DNA of 64,000 bases, taken from Thermoplasmatota archaeon (GTDB taxonomy: Archaea; Thermoplasmatota; Penumbrarchaeia; JASLWR01). Positions 17,890 through 27,180 of the stretch are shown here, piece by piece. The notes below the pieces were generated by a model. That model was not told the DNA's origin. It was given only the letters and a program-made list of their open reading frames with translations, and searched no databases. Made by a program: the position numbers and the translations under genes. Where the stretch lies: NCBI GenBank assembly GCA_030740765.1, contig JASLWR010000005.1:1-64000 (forward strand), read 5' to 3'. How positions within the stretch are numbered: the first letter of the stretch is position 1; the number at the start of each line of letters is the position of its first letter.

Positions 17890-19058
17890 AAAAACAGTTA
17901 TTCATAACGATGCTGAAGGAATCAAGGCGTGGTCTGCTGATATTCAGCATCATCATGATTTTATACGGGTTGTTGATAGTCTCCATCTTTCCATCCTTTG
18001 AGAAAAGTCTTTCAAATCCCTCTTTCGAGGGTAGTGGAATCAAACTGGAGGAGATTGAAAATAATAAATTTAATCTCACATGGGATTTCAAACGTGGATA
18101 TCCTAATCATATCGCCACGGGGGCTGTGAGCGTTTTTACCTATGCCAACTTTTACCTGAACTATACCGATTTTGAGCTGACCGATGATTTGGCTGAGCTG
18201 GATATCAATTCCTCACTCGGCGAGTACAGTATTTCGATACTTTACAATGGTTCGGGTAATCATGTGACCTTTAACAATACGGATAATTACCAAGCTTTTC
18301 TCGTTGTCTATATCACGGGGGATTGGAACATCTCCAATGCAACGATATCCGAGATCGTGACCCTTGACAGCCTCATGGCCAAAGGTGCTTTCGACGAGTA
18401 TCTCAAAGACAATCCGATGATGGAAGGAATGATGGGCGGAAATATCGTAAACATGTACGAGCTAAGAGGTTTTCTCGTACTGGAATTCTTTTCCATATGG
18501 CCTCTCGTTATGGCGATATATTTCAGCATAATGGGCCTTTCTTCCATAACGAAGAACGTGGAGGAACGGTCCATCGACGTGCTTATGGCCACCGGTTACA
18601 CCAGGGATCGGTTCCTGGTGGAAAAGACTCAGGTGATCCTCGCGAAGTTCGTCATCATTTCCATCTCTGCCCTCCTGGGTCTCGTGATCGGTACCATGGC
18701 CATTGGAAGACCCGTACCCTGGGCTGGTTTCATATTCGCATTTGTTGGGGGAATTCCATTCGGACTTGCTTTCATTGCCATTGGCTGTCTTGCCTCGGTA
18801 TTTATCAATGAATATAAACGCGGGCTCGGTATAATTATGGGGGCAGTTTTCGTCCAGTACGTTTTCCAGATAGTTTCAAATATATCAACGAAGGCGGAAT
18901 TCCTGAAATGGTTCTCGATGTTCACTTACTGGGACGCAGGCGAGCTAATGATCGACGAAAAGTTTTCCTTGATAAATATAATAATCCCATTGGTGCTTGC
19001 CATCGTCGTCTACATGATATCGCTGCATTATTTCAGAAAGAAAGAGATTCCGGTTTGA
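17886..19058 (+). CDS. ABC-2 type transporter permease
   Basis: 390 residues. One membrane helix at the N-terminus (LLIFSIIMILYGLLIVSIF), then about 170 mostly extracellular residues with several N-x-T/S sites, then five to six helices in the second half (FFSIWPLVMAIYFSIMGLS, FVIISISALLGLVIGTMAI, AGFIFAFVGGIPFGLAFIAIG and more). This large loop between helices 1 and 2 is typical of ABC-2 permeases with an extracellular domain. It pairs with the ATPase directly upstream and is followed by a terminator-like hairpin at 19081. Confidence 0.88.
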   Translation: MKKQLFITMLKESRRGLLIFSIIMILYGLLIVSIFPSFEKSLSNPSFEGSGIKLEEIENNKFNLTWDFKRGYPNHIATGAVSVFTYANFYLNYTDFELTDDLAELDINSSLGEYSISILYNGSGNHVTFNNTDNYQAFLVVYITGDWNISNATISEIVTLDSLMAKGAFDEYLKDNPMMEGMMGGNIVNMYELRGFLVLEFFSIWPLVMAIYFSIMGLSSITKNVEERSIDVLMATGYTRDRFLVEKTQVILAKFVIISISALLGLVIGTMAIGRPVPWAGFIFAFVGGIPFGLAFIAIGCLASVFINEYKRGLGIIMGAVFVQYVFQIVSNISTKAEFLKWFSMFTYWDAGELMIDEKFSLINIIIPLVLAIVVYMISLHYFRKKEIPV

Positions 19059-19080
19059 AGGTGCAGTTTCAAGTCCAATA

Positions 19081-19130
19081 AAATGAACTTCCTCCGCTCC
19101 CTGGCGGTTGATGTTCATTTCCCTTTTTTA
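19081..19130 (+). terminator. Hairpin terminator after the ABC exporter
   Basis: AAATGAAC (19081-19088) pairs with GTTCATTT (19113-19120) around an inner CCGC/GCGG stem; CCCTTTTTT follows. Confidence 0.55.
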
Positions 19131-19150
19131 TTGTTTATAAAGTATGAAAA

Positions 19151-19468
19151 GTGCTCATTCAAGTATATGAAATAGTTGTGGCCACAACCAATGATAAATA
19201 CAAGGTTAGCATTAAAGTGGTCATGTTTTATCTCAGTATTAAGGAGATTCATCTGAAGTACATTAAGCGGGGTCGTATTTCACTTCACAAGACGATTTCC
19301 AAAGGCAAGGAATACTTTCGAAGTAAAATCTATTTTAGAAACTCGGATGATGTCGGGGCTGTTTTTCACCTCTATGAAATTGAAAATCTGCATATGGTAG
19401 ATAAACATAAGCGGAAGAATAAAGGCAAAGGATACATAAATCTTCATACCGAAATAAATTTAGACTAA
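19151..19468 (+). CDS. Hypothetical small basic protein
   Basis: 105 codons from a GTG start; not recognised. It is rich in Lys, Ile and His with an alternating pattern that suggests beta strands (KYKVSIKVVMFYLS, RGRISLHKTISKGKEYF), and has a very basic patch near the end (KHKRKNKGKG). A TATA-like TTTATAAA at 19134-19141 precedes it, but the spacing does not match a leaderless start, and no clear ribosome-binding site is seen. An internal ATG at 19223 gives 81 residues. The base composition is more A+T-rich than the neighbouring ABC genes, and it borders a decaying island, so it may be acquired DNA or not a gene. Confidence 0.35.
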   Translation: MLIQVYEIVVATTNDKYKVSIKVVMFYLSIKEIHLKYIKRGRISLHKTISKGKEYFRSKIYFRNSDDVGAVFHLYEIENLHMVDKHKRKNKGKGYINLHTEINLD

Positions 19469-19507
19469 CGTTGCATATTAGGGACGTCTGAATTCATCTT
19501 TAAATTT

Positions 19508-19523
19508 CCCTCACGAGTGAGGG
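19508..19523. terminator. Perfect 7-bp hairpin CCCTCAC-GA-GTGAGGG
   Basis: It lies 39 bases after the small ORF at 19151-19468 and about 110 bases past the end of the DUF1016 pseudogene on the other strand. Pyrimidine-rich sequence follows on the plus side. Probably a terminator. Confidence 0.4.
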
Positions 19524-19630
19524 CTTTCTTGTTCTTATCAATAATTGATCCAATCTTTTAATTCCCCAATCCTCCGGTATCCACCCTAATTTCGTCTTCT
19601 TGTACCCCGGTCGTTTCTCATCTCCGTCGC

Positions 19631-20692
19631 TCAATCTCCTGCCTCCTCGTGTTCCGGCTCGCTTGCGGCAAGCTCCGCTTCTAATTGTTCCACAGTAGGC
19701 AGCTTCCCCTCCAGATCCGGAGGAAGTTTGCTTATCATTTCAAGCTCGTAGGTGGGTACTCCGATGGGTTTTCCGATGTCACGCAGCGCATATTCCACAG
19801 TCAGCTTCTTTCTGTCCTTGCACAGAACTATTCCAATGCTGGGATTGTCCAGTTCATTCCTCAATATGTCGTCTACAGCGGAAAGGTAGAAGTTCATCTT
19901 TCCGGCATATTCGGGTTTGAAATCACCCACTTTCAGATCGATGACGACATAGCTCCTGAGTTTCAAATGATAGAATAAAAGGTCAATGTAGAAATCGTCA
20001 TCGCCCACCTCGAGGTGATATTGGCTTCCCACGAAGGCAAAGCCCACTCCCAGTTCCAGGAGGAAATCCCTGATGTGCTCCACCAGGGCTCTTTCCAGTT
20101 GCCTTTCCACCACTTTGTCCTCAAGGGTAAGAAAATCAAAGATATAAGGGTCCTTCAGAACCTGTCGTGCCAATTCTGATTGGGGAGCAGGCAATGTTTT
20201 TTCAAAATTGGTCATCGCCCGACCTTGACGATTGTAAAGGTCTGATTCTATTTGATGGACCAGAACATTCCGGGACCATCCGTTTTCTATGGTTTTTTGA
20301 ATATACCACAGCCTCTCATCTTGATCTTTTATTGTCTGGATTATCCGGATATTATGTCCCCAGGGAATTTGTGAAGCAAGTTGCTTCACAATTTCTTCAT
20401 TAGGATAGGTTTGTGCAAAGGATTTCATATAAAAAAGGTTCCTTGAAGAAAAGCCTTTGACACCAGGAAAAGCTCACTGGAGATCGGCAGCCAATTTGCG
20501 AATCGTATTACTGCCCCAGGATAAACTTTCCTGTTTTCTTTGTAATTCTTTGCCTATTTTCCAGTATAATATTATCAACCTTTTTGTAATTGACAGCCCA
20601 GCTTTAATCTGAGCATTATGGATATTTCTTTTAATCTCATCCAGTGTTTCATAATAATCGGAAGGAACCGTATTCTCAATTTCTCCAGTCAT
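19631..20692 (-). pseudogene. DUF1016 (YhcG-like) PD-(D/E)XK nuclease gene, interrupted by one TGA
   Basis: The N-terminal DUF1016_N helical domain (LDEIKRNIHNAQIKAGLSITKRL) is read from 20692 until a TGA at 20474-20476. The same frame continues at once with AFPGVKGFSSRNLFYMKSF, the family's conserved junction, then the nuclease domain (GVGFAFVGSQYHLEVGDDDFYIDLLFYH, SYVVIDLKVGDFKPEYAGKM) to 19631. The whole is about 352 codons, matching the intact paralogue at 21069. There is one stop and no frameshift, so this is a recent nonsense mutation, or a sequencing error. TGA is an ordinary stop elsewhere in the window, so recoding is unlikely. DUF1016 proteins often accompany type I restriction genes; the DxxL...DLK residues are intact. 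Confidence 0.8.
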
Positions 20693-20823
20693 TTGTATCC
20701 CATCTCTATCATTGGATAATTAGTGCAACAGCTGTTGCACAAATTCTCTTTAACTATCGCTTTTCGTTGTATATTGTCAATGGTGCAAATCTTAACGAAT
20801 CAAGATTCGCTTATCCCTGCCCA

Positions 20824-21018
20824 CAGGTGTGCGGTCAAGTTTCGAAAATAATTCGAAGCCTTTCGAGTAACGTCTCGAAAGGACCAGATGCATCTTTGAT
20901 GCATAAGGGTTTGCAGCTTGACAATGTGCGCGGCATCGTCCGCAGGAAACAGCATGTTTCCGAGGGCGCAGGTGCGCCGTAAGGCACCGCGCGCGTGAAA
21001 ACGCAGATGCCCGCTACA
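20824..21018 (+). ncRNA. Hairpin-dense element (second large copy)
   Basis: CAGGTGTGCGG at 20824-20834 pairs with CCGCTACA at 21011-21018, enclosing consecutive hairpins: CCTTTCGAG/CTCGAAAGG (20859-20882, perfect 9 bp), ATGCAT/ATGCAT near 20888-20904, GGAAAC/GTTTCC (20945-20961) and GGTGCGCC-GTAA-GGCACC (20971-20988). A GTCAAG...CTTGAC pair links 20834 and 20916. No ORF with coding character. Its outer stem matches the GGTGTG...TACAYC pattern of the small hairpins elsewhere in the window. The rest of 20693-21068 has no gene. Confidence 0.5.
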
Positions 21019-21068
21019 TGAATATGAAACTGTCTTCTTGTACCTCGGCCTTTTCTCATCTCCGTCGC

Positions 21069-22091
21069 TCAATCTCCGGCCTCCTCGTATTCCAACTCCC
21101 CTGCGACCAGTTCCGAGAACTCCCGCAGCTTCTGCTCAAGCAGGCTCTTCGGTATCAATTTTGTTTCGTACTCTGCTATCATTGTGGGTGACAGCGCCCT
21201 GCTCAGGGCGTACTCCACCACCTCGTCGTCCTTGCCCTTGCACAGTATCACGCCGACGCTCGGGTTCTCGTGCTCCTTACGGTGGTCCCGGTCCAGCGCC
21301 TCTAGGTAGAATTCCACCTTGCCCAGGTATTCCGGCTTGAATTCTGTTATTTTAAGCTCGAGTGCTACGAGGCACCGAAGGCCCCGGTGGTAGAAAAGCA
21401 GGTCGATGTAATAATCGTGATTACCCACCTGGAGACGGTATTCCTCCCCCACGAAAGCGAAATCCTTGCCGAATTCCAGTATGAAATGTTTCAGATTTTC
21501 GACGATGGCCTTTTGAAGATCCTTTTCTGAGAAATCATGGGGCAGGTTCAGGAAGTCCAAGACATACTTGTCCTTAAATACTACTGGAAATGATGGATGA
21601 ATTTGTGTCAGGGTTGCTGACACATTTTGGTGGGAAAGTATTTGTCTCTCATAAACACAGGCATCGATTTGTCTTGCAAGTTCTCGAGTTGTATATTGTT
21701 CTTTTATTGCCGAACTGATGTAGAATTCTTTTTCTTCAATTGATTTTGTTTTGGACATGATAATGATATTGTTCGTCCAGCTTAATTCTCTCATCAGTGA
21801 TGAGAGTTTTGAATGATCACAATATGTTTCATAAAACTGTTTCATCCGCCAAAGGTTCTGAGCAGAGAAACCCTTTAAGTCTGGCTCCTCCATTCTTAGA
21901 AAATCCGAGAGGTTCTTGACGACTCCCTTGCCCCATGTTTCATCCTCAACCTTCTTACTTAGGTATTCACCAACGGACCAATAAAGATCGATCAGTTCCC
22001 TGTTAACACTTTTCAAGGCTCTGAACCTGGCCCTTCGAATTATTTCCCTGACTTCTATGAAATCTCGTTCATAGTTAATAATTTCATTCAA
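21069..22091 (-). CDS. DUF1016 (YhcG-like) PD-(D/E)XK nuclease domain protein, intact
   Basis: About 340 residues. The N-terminal helical domain holds ALKSVNRELIDLYWSVGEYL, the hinge is DLKGFSAQNLWRMKQFYETY, and the C-terminal nuclease fold holds FAFVGEEYRLQVGNHDYYIDLLFYHRGLRCLVALELKI split over the usual strands, with Asp and Glu-x-Lys as likely catalytic residues, ending near VILCKGKDDEVVEYAL. The family is linked to restriction and defence loci; precise activity is not established. The frame opens with GTG at 22100, but AGGAGGT overlaps that codon, so the TTG at 22091 is better spaced. It is about 43 percent identical by eye to the broken copy at 19631, so the two are old paralogues, not a fresh duplication. 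Confidence 0.75.
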   Translation of the reverse strand: MNEIINYERDFIEVREIIRRARFRALKSVNRELIDLYWSVGEYLSKKVEDETWGKGVVKNLSDFLRMEEPDLKGFSAQNLWRMKQFYETYCDHSKLSSLMRELSWTNNIIIMSKTKSIEEKEFYISSAIKEQYTTRELARQIDACVYERQILSHQNVSATLTQIHPSFPVVFKDKYVLDFLNLPHDFSEKDLQKAIVENLKHFILEFGKDFAFVGEEYRLQVGNHDYYIDLLFYHRGLRCLVALELKITEFKPEYLGKVEFYLEALDRDHRKEHENPSVGVILCKGKDDEVVEYALSRALSPTMIAEYETKLIPKSLLEQKLREFSELVAGELEYEEAGD

Positions 22092-22100
22092 TTGCCCCAC

Positions 22101-22340
22101 CTCCTGTAAGATGAAAATATATTTCAGATAAGGTTTGTGGCAGTTTTTGGTTCATATCCTTCACCGGTTCCAATTCTCTCAACAGCGGTGAGAGTTTTTC
22201 GATAATACTCAATATCCCAGCTCCTCCAGGTATTCCTTCATCTTGGTCTTGACGTCAACCAGTTCGCTTTTCTCTTGCATCGCCGATGGTACAATTCTGG
22301 CGGAGTCAAGTGTCAAAGTTGAGTTATTATCTCCTGTATA
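22101..22340 (-). pseudogene. Remnants of a type I restriction locus: HsdM C-terminus and a DUF1016-like scrap
   Basis: On the minus strand, 22340 to 22209 is open and ends with DSARIVPSAMQEKSELVD then KTKMKEYLEELGY and a TGA, which resembles the extreme C-terminus of a type I methyltransferase subunit (HsdM). Immediately after, near 22150-22200, LSPLLRELEPV resembles the LSSLMRELSW segment of the adjacent DUF1016 protein. Neither is a complete gene. They suggest that a type I restriction-modification operon with accessory DUF1016 genes once stood here and was mostly deleted. Short matches, so tentative. Confidence 0.45.
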
Positions 22341-23738
22341 TTAATTATCATGTATTATTACGCTTTTCGGCCCATTTTCCTCAAACTCATCCAGTATCAG
22401 CACCAATCCCAGGAAGAATCCCCATACGGTGGAAATCGGATAAGCTCTCCATATAAGGATGATGTCATCGGAAATGATGCTGAACAGGTAAACCGCAGGC
22501 AGCAGCACAACCACACGCTGTACCACCAACAAGAACAGGCTGCGTCCTCCCTTTCCGATAGCCTGGAAGAACGAGGCCATGATCACTATGGGTCCCGTTA
22601 GGAAGTACATAATAGCGATCCAACGGAAGCCCGTGGTACCAACGCTTATTAGCAATTCATCCGAGTTGAATACCGAAATAATAGTCCCCGGAAAAAGCTC
22701 GAAGATGAGAAAACCGACAAAAGAGATTGCAAAACTCCACGCGAGGGCGATTTTGAGTATCTTTTTCACTCTCGCCCGGTTCCCGGCCCCGTAATTGTAA
22801 CCGACCATTGGTATGAATCCCTGTACCAGGCCGAATACCGGCATCATAAAGAATGACTGAACCTTGAAGAAGAGACCGAGGACCGCAACGGCGTAACTGG
22901 ATATTGCACCCAGTATCACGTTTACTGCCCCGAGGGTAATGCTTCCCAGTATCTGGATGGCCATGGTGGGGCCGCCTACAGCGTAGATCTTTGCTATCAG
23001 CGGCCAGTTCGGACGGAATTCGCGTATCTTTATGGAAAGCTCGTTCCTCTTCGAAAGGAGTATGGCCAGTATCACAACTGCCCCAACAGTTCTTGATATC
23101 ACCGTGGCAATGGCGGCTCCCTTCACCCCCATTGGCGGTATGAACCAGAACCCGTAGATGGAGATAGGGTCCAGTATTATGTTGAGCACTGCCGTGGAAG
23201 CCAGAACCAGCATCGGCACGAATGTATTTCCCTGCGCCTGGAGTATCCTTTCGCCAAGTATAAAGAAGAATAGTGAACCGGAAAAGATCATAATTATCCT
23301 CAAGTATTCGGAACCCATGAGGATTATGCTATCGTCCTCGATGAACAGTCTCACAATCTGTGATGCCAGGAAAAAACCGATGATGGCAGTCACAATAGAG
23401 AACAGAATACTTATCATGATGGCGTTGTTCACCACCACGCGGGCCTTTTTTCTTTCACCCTTTCCCAGTAACCTCGATATCAACGATGAGACTCCTATGC
23501 CGGTGCCAACGCTAACTGCGATCAATATGAGCTGGATCGGAAACACCGCCGCAAGGGCTGTAATTGCCTCCACTCCTTGCTTGGCCTCTCCTATCCTTCC
23601 AACGAAGATAGTATCCACAACGTTATAGGTGGACTGGATGAACATTGCAATCATTGCGGGCAGAGAAAGTTTCATGAGGAGTTTTCCCGGAGACTCCTTG
23701 CCCAGGCGATCCGAGGAATCCTTCCGTGCCCTATTCAC
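22341..23738 (-). CDS. MATE family efflux transporter
   Basis: About 465 residues and twelve hydrophobic helices in the MATE arrangement. The N-terminal signature is KLSLPAMIAMFIQSTYNVVDTIFVGRIG, the repeat in the second half begins AVGGPTMAIQILGSI, and the FGLVQGFIPMVGYNYGAG segment is characteristic. It exports cationic organic compounds or flavins using a sodium or proton gradient. The frame reaches a TTG at 23768, but GAGGG sits 7 bases before a GTG at 23738, which also clears the stop of the upstream lipoprotein gene; 23738 is chosen. It is the last gene of a minus-strand run with the lipoprotein and transglutaminase. Confidence 0.9.
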   Translation of the reverse strand: MNRARKDSSDRLGKESPGKLLMKLSLPAMIAMFIQSTYNVVDTIFVGRIGEAKQGVEAITALAAVFPIQLILIAVSVGTGIGVSSLISRLLGKGERKKARVVVNNAIMISILFSIVTAIIGFFLASQIVRLFIEDDSIILMGSEYLRIIMIFSGSLFFFILGERILQAQGNTFVPMLVLASTAVLNIILDPISIYGFWFIPPMGVKGAAIATVISRTVGAVVILAILLSKRNELSIKIREFRPNWPLIAKIYAVGGPTMAIQILGSITLGAVNVILGAISSYAVAVLGLFFKVQSFFMMPVFGLVQGFIPMVGYNYGAGNRARVKKILKIALAWSFAISFVGFLIFELFPGTIISVFNSDELLISVGTTGFRWIAIMYFLTGPIVIMASFFQAIGKGGRSLFLLVVQRVVVLLPAVYLFSIISDDIILIWRAYPISTVWGFFLGLVLILDEFEENGPKSVIIHDN

Positions 23739-23752
23739 CTGATTCCCTCGAC

Positions 23753-24124
23753 TTATTTGATCTCCCAAACCAGTTCGATATCGATTTTCCTCTCATCCAG
23801 GTTCTCGAAGGTAAGGGTGTAGGTAGCATTCTGCTTTATTTTTATATATTCCTCACCGACATTGTTGAAGCCAACTATGTCCTGCGGATTTCCCGGGACA
23901 ATGGTGTTGTTGTCATCACTCAGCTGCCACTGGATCTCACCGTCGGTATTCCACTTGATATGAAGTTCATCACCCTTCTCGGCTGGGATCATTACCGAAT
24001 AATGTCCACCCTTCTTTATCTCGATCCCGTTGTCCTTATCCGTGCAGCCAGCAGACATTAACACGAGGGCCAACAATAGCACCGGACCTATCCTTCTTAT
24101 TATTTTACTTCCGATGTTTGACAT
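23753..24124 (-). CDS. Predicted lipoprotein
   Basis: 123 residues. The N-terminus has a signal peptide ending in a lipobox (VLMSAGC), so the cysteine is probably lipidated and the protein faces outside the membrane. The mature part is an all-beta domain of about 90 residues (GGHYSVMIPAEKGDELHIKW, YTLTFENLDERKIDIELVW) of a kind often found in carbohydrate- or protein-binding modules; I do not recognise the family. It starts inside the end of the transglutaminase gene (20-base overlap), so the two are cotranscribed. The ATG at 24124 is preferred over a GTG three codons earlier. Confidence 0.75.
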   Translation of the reverse strand: MSNIGSKIIRRIGPVLLLALVLMSAGCTDKDNGIEIKKGGHYSVMIPAEKGDELHIKWNTDGEIQWQLSDDNNTIVPGNPQDIVGFNNVGEEYIKIKQNATYTLTFENLDERKIDIELVWEIK

Positions 24125-25376
24125 GGGGATCACGTTTGTTTTTTCGTCTTCTGTGGGATATGGCCATGATGGCGGTAACCGTTATTATTATTGCAGGCAG
24201 ATCTATAAAGGGTATCTCGTCTCCGGACCGGCTCTCCCCGGTCTCCGAATCGTAGAGGACGCTTCCTTCAGACATGTAGCTGATGGTGGAAAACTCTTCT
24301 AGGTGCTGCACTTTTGGTTTCCGCTGAGAGGCGTAGTGATATGAAAAGAAATAGTAGTAATCGGCAAGATTGCACTTATTCCATTTACCATCATTGCCGT
24401 AATGGCCCCTGGTGCCGTCGTCGGTCCAGTCCGTTAAATGATTGCAGGTCCTGAACAGGAACTGTTCGTTAACCACATCCACAGCCACCACCTCGTAGCC
24501 CCCCCCTGATAAGGGAATGTAAACGTTAGTCCAAGCATGGCCGAACCACATGTCCTTGGCCGGATCGTAGAGAAGACCGATCTCCAGCCATGCGGGAATT
24601 TCGAGAGATCTTAACATTGATATGAATAGTATGGACTGGTCGTCACAGTCTCCTTCGCGTGAATTCAACGTATTTAACGCCTTCGAAGGGCTTCCTTCCC
24701 TTCCCAGAGAGTAGGTAAATCCCCCGTCGCGAGTGATAAATCTGTAAATTTTCGAAACAGTTTCATAAACGTTCCTACCATCTCCTGCGATCTCCTGGGC
24801 CTTGGAAGATATCTGTGGGTTGCTGGGTTCTATCTTGTACGAATCCGGACTCCTATCATTATTCCCGTCCTCGGGCTCGCCGTCCCCGTTGGCGTCTTCG
24901 GCCCACTGGTTACCTAAATATTGTTTTTTTACATTTTCATCGGTGATATCGTCGATATTTCCGCTTTTAGCGGTATCAAGGTCCCATTTAACGGTCTGGG
25001 CCTTCACGGTGTATGTGATGCTGATGGTATCCGTTCCCAGAAAATTATCCTTCTCCCAGATCATGGCTGTCCCCTGACTCGGATTCCTCTTTGGCATAGG
25101 GTCGAGTTCCAACCCAACCATATTCTGGATCGAACCGGGTGAGGATGAATCCTTGTCAGGTATCTGTGGTGGTTCGTAGAGCTTGAATTTGTAGTCCACG
25201 GGAGTACGGCTGACCGAGATGGTCTCGGTTCTTTTAATGCTGTATTCCGCGGAGGCGGGAACCTCCAGGAGCCCCTCATCTTTCGCATCATCGATGATGA
25301 ACCTGTAATAGAAATAGATTGTCATCACCAGCATTATGAACAGGATCATGTAGAACCCCATTAAGTGTTTGTCCAT
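24105..25376 (-). CDS. Membrane-anchored transglutaminase-like protein
   Basis: About 423 residues. One N-terminal transmembrane helix (GFYMILFIMLVMTIYFYY), an extracellular linker with a possible calcium loop (DANGDGEPEDGNNDRSPD), and a transglutaminase-like cysteine protease domain with its triad: Cys in LNSREGDCDDQS, His in FGHAWTNVY and Asp in EVVAVDVV. A second hydrophobic stretch near the C-terminus (IPFIDLPAIIITVTAIMAI) ends in basic residues, so both ends may be anchored. Such proteins are thought to cleave or cross-link peptides on the cell surface. A TTG at 25418 would add a very basic 14-residue N-terminus; the ATG is preferred. The lipoprotein gene overlaps its end. Confidence 0.8.
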   Translation of the reverse strand: MDKHLMGFYMILFIMLVMTIYFYYRFIIDDAKDEGLLEVPASAEYSIKRTETISVSRTPVDYKFKLYEPPQIPDKDSSSPGSIQNMVGLELDPMPKRNPSQGTAMIWEKDNFLGTDTISITYTVKAQTVKWDLDTAKSGNIDDITDENVKKQYLGNQWAEDANGDGEPEDGNNDRSPDSYKIEPSNPQISSKAQEIAGDGRNVYETVSKIYRFITRDGGFTYSLGREGSPSKALNTLNSREGDCDDQSILFISMLRSLEIPAWLEIGLLYDPAKDMWFGHAWTNVYIPLSGGGYEVVAVDVVNEQFLFRTCNHLTDWTDDGTRGHYGNDGKWNKCNLADYYYFFSYHYASQRKPKVQHLEEFSTISYMSEGSVLYDSETGESRSGDEIPFIDLPAIIITVTAIMAISHRRRKNKRDPHVKHRK

Positions 25377-25476
25377 GGCTCTTTTATTTACTTTTTTTTT
25401 TTGTTTACCCCGTCTCAAATATCCACATTCCTTCCATGTCTTTATGATAAAAAAAAAATTCGAAGTGCGTTCAAAT

Positions 25477-26343
25477 TCATGAATCTATCTCGTTCAATGT
25501 CTGTTCGAGTATTCTTATAAGCTGGGTTTTTTCCATTCCCTTTTCCTTTGCGATTTTTTTTAGTCGTTTCAACTCTGCCCTTGCTGTATCATCATCACCT
25601 GTGAAATGGAGTGATATCCCCTTCAATCCAATGGCCCTGATATTATCGGGGTCTGTTTCCAGAATATCATCACAAACCGAGATGGTCTCGTCCAATTTGC
25701 CCAGATCAAGAAGCACTTCGGCTTTGCTCAACCTTGTCTCATCCACCTTATAATCCGATGCGAGTACTTTATCGAAACATTCCAAAGCTTCCTCGAAGCG
25801 TCGGAGTTCCATCAGTGAAACACCTTTTTTATATATTAGGTCCGGCTTCGCCGGATTCTCTTGAAGCGCCCGATTGAAATCTTGGAGTGCCATCTCGTAA
25901 TTGCCAAGCTCGAGATATACATTACCTCTGTTTTCCAGTACCTGCGGTTCTTCGCACAGCACAGCAGCCCTGTTCAGGCAGACCAATGCGTCTATCAGAT
26001 TGCCACATGCTGCCAAATAAGAACCTTTATTGGCCCATGCCTCTTTGCATTTGTCATCAATAGCAATAATCCTGTCGAAAATATCCATCAGTTCGGCGTG
26101 AGTGTTGTAGAGATTCCCCTGCAGCATGCACATTGCAAGGTTCAAAAGGATATTGGGATTGTCCGGGCTGTCATTTAGCGCCATGTCGAAATACTCGTAA
26201 GCTTCCCTGAATTTCTCCTGCTTGTAGAAATCAAGCCCTTTCATTATATTATCGGTCATGTCGTCTTGATTCCCAGGATCCATTTCCCCGTTTTCCGCTA
26301 TCTTGAATCGTTCCTTTTCTTCATCTTTTTCCAATGCAGACAT
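25477..26343 (-). CDS. Tetratricopeptide (TPR) repeat protein
   Basis: 288 residues, predicted cytosolic. After an acidic N-terminus it has about six TPR units, for example FYKQEKFREAYEYFDMAL, GNLIDALVCLNRA, LGNYEMALQDFNRALQ, LRRFEEALECFDKVL and LGKLDETISVCDDIL. TPR superhelices hold partner proteins; no enzymatic motif is present. A TATA-like element (TTTAAGCT, centred near 26375) lies about 32 bp upstream of the ATG, giving a leader of only a few bases. It is followed by the transglutaminase gene after a 100-base gap with poly-A tracts. Confidence 0.85.
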   Translation of the reverse strand: MSALEKDEEKERFKIAENGEMDPGNQDDMTDNIMKGLDFYKQEKFREAYEYFDMALNDSPDNPNILLNLAMCMLQGNLYNTHAELMDIFDRIIAIDDKCKEAWANKGSYLAACGNLIDALVCLNRAAVLCEEPQVLENRGNVYLELGNYEMALQDFNRALQENPAKPDLIYKKGVSLMELRRFEEALECFDKVLASDYKVDETRLSKAEVLLDLGKLDETISVCDDILETDPDNIRAIGLKGISLHFTGDDDTARAELKRLKKIAKEKGMEKTQLIRILEQTLNEIDS

Positions 26344-26509
26344 GAGATCAGCCTATTTTAACAGAATGTTAGCTTAAATAATTTATTGTCTGGACCAATG
26401 TTACGATTAGTAATGGTAAATGGAGACGCAAATTCCATAGGTATGGTAAATAATATTAAGGTATGTTCCCTTGGGGTGAAATATACTGGGAAATACACGA
26501 GCCCCGGTA

Positions 26510-27160
26510 ATGAAAAAATTAACATGGATGACCGCTATGCGAGATGATGCAGGGAACCTGGTTTCTTCCCTCGAACTGGCCTGGTCACAGTTGAAGAACC
26601 GGGATATGAAAGACATCGCTCGAAGAAGCAGCGCGTTGATGACAGATGAAGGATTGCACCTCGGATTTTTCGATAAAGATTATCAGATAATAATTGAGGA
26701 CGAGCGCGTAATCGCTCTGGGTGGAAATGCACCAAATCCCTTCTTCGAGGCTATTATCCTGCATTATCTGGTGAATGCAAAGGATATCGAACCAACGGGG
26801 AAAATGATCTCATTCAGGAATCTAGAAGGTGGTAACTTTTATTTCAGTGCTTTCCACAAGCGTACCATCGCCCCAATGATCGACCGATTCGGAAATTCAT
26901 CCCAAGAATTATTGAATGCGGGAGAACTCATGAAGGGGGTACGCATTGATATGGGTGACGCGGCGGTGATGATAAAAATATTTCCCAGGTTATTTGTGAC
27001 CATTGTACTTTGGGAGGGAGATGACGAGCTTATGTCCAGCGTTAACGTACTGTTCGATTCCACTGCCGGCTACCATTTACCCACTGAGGACATGGCTGCA
27101 CTGGGCTCAATATTAGCCTCGAATTTGATAAGGAATGCCGATATTCTTTCTAAGGACTAG
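26510..27160 (+). CDS. DUF3786 domain protein
   Basis: 216 residues matching the DUF3786 family, common in anaerobic bacteria and archaea and of unknown function. Typical segments are FFEAIILHYLVNAKD, then GKMISFRNLEGGNFYFSAFHKR, and a C-terminal IVLWEGDDELMSSVNVLFD with LPTEDMAALGSILAS. The pattern suggests a soluble alpha-beta protein without membrane segments. An AAATATAC box (26479-26486) centred 27-28 bp before the ATG suggests a leaderless start. It stands alone between the TPR gene (divergent) and SBDS (convergent), so context gives no functional hint. Confidence 0.8.
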   Translation: MKKLTWMTAMRDDAGNLVSSLELAWSQLKNRDMKDIARRSSALMTDEGLHLGFFDKDYQIIIEDERVIALGGNAPNPFFEAIILHYLVNAKDIEPTGKMISFRNLEGGNFYFSAFHKRTIAPMIDRFGNSSQELLNAGELMKGVRIDMGDAAVMIKIFPRLFVTIVLWEGDDELMSSVNVLFDSTAGYHLPTEDMAALGSILASNLIRNADILSKD

Positions 27161-27180
27161 TGCGAATATCCCCAAATTAT

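Noticed and set aside
20474-20476. TGA in the DUF1016 gene as a recoded sense codon (selenocysteine or tryptophan)
   Set aside because: TGA is used as a normal stop by many genes in the window (for example aIF2-gamma and SBDS), no selenocysteine element was noticed, and the family does not use a Cys or Sec at this site.
22350-22601. Plus-strand frames within the MATE gene
   Set aside because: Shadows of the transporter reading frame.
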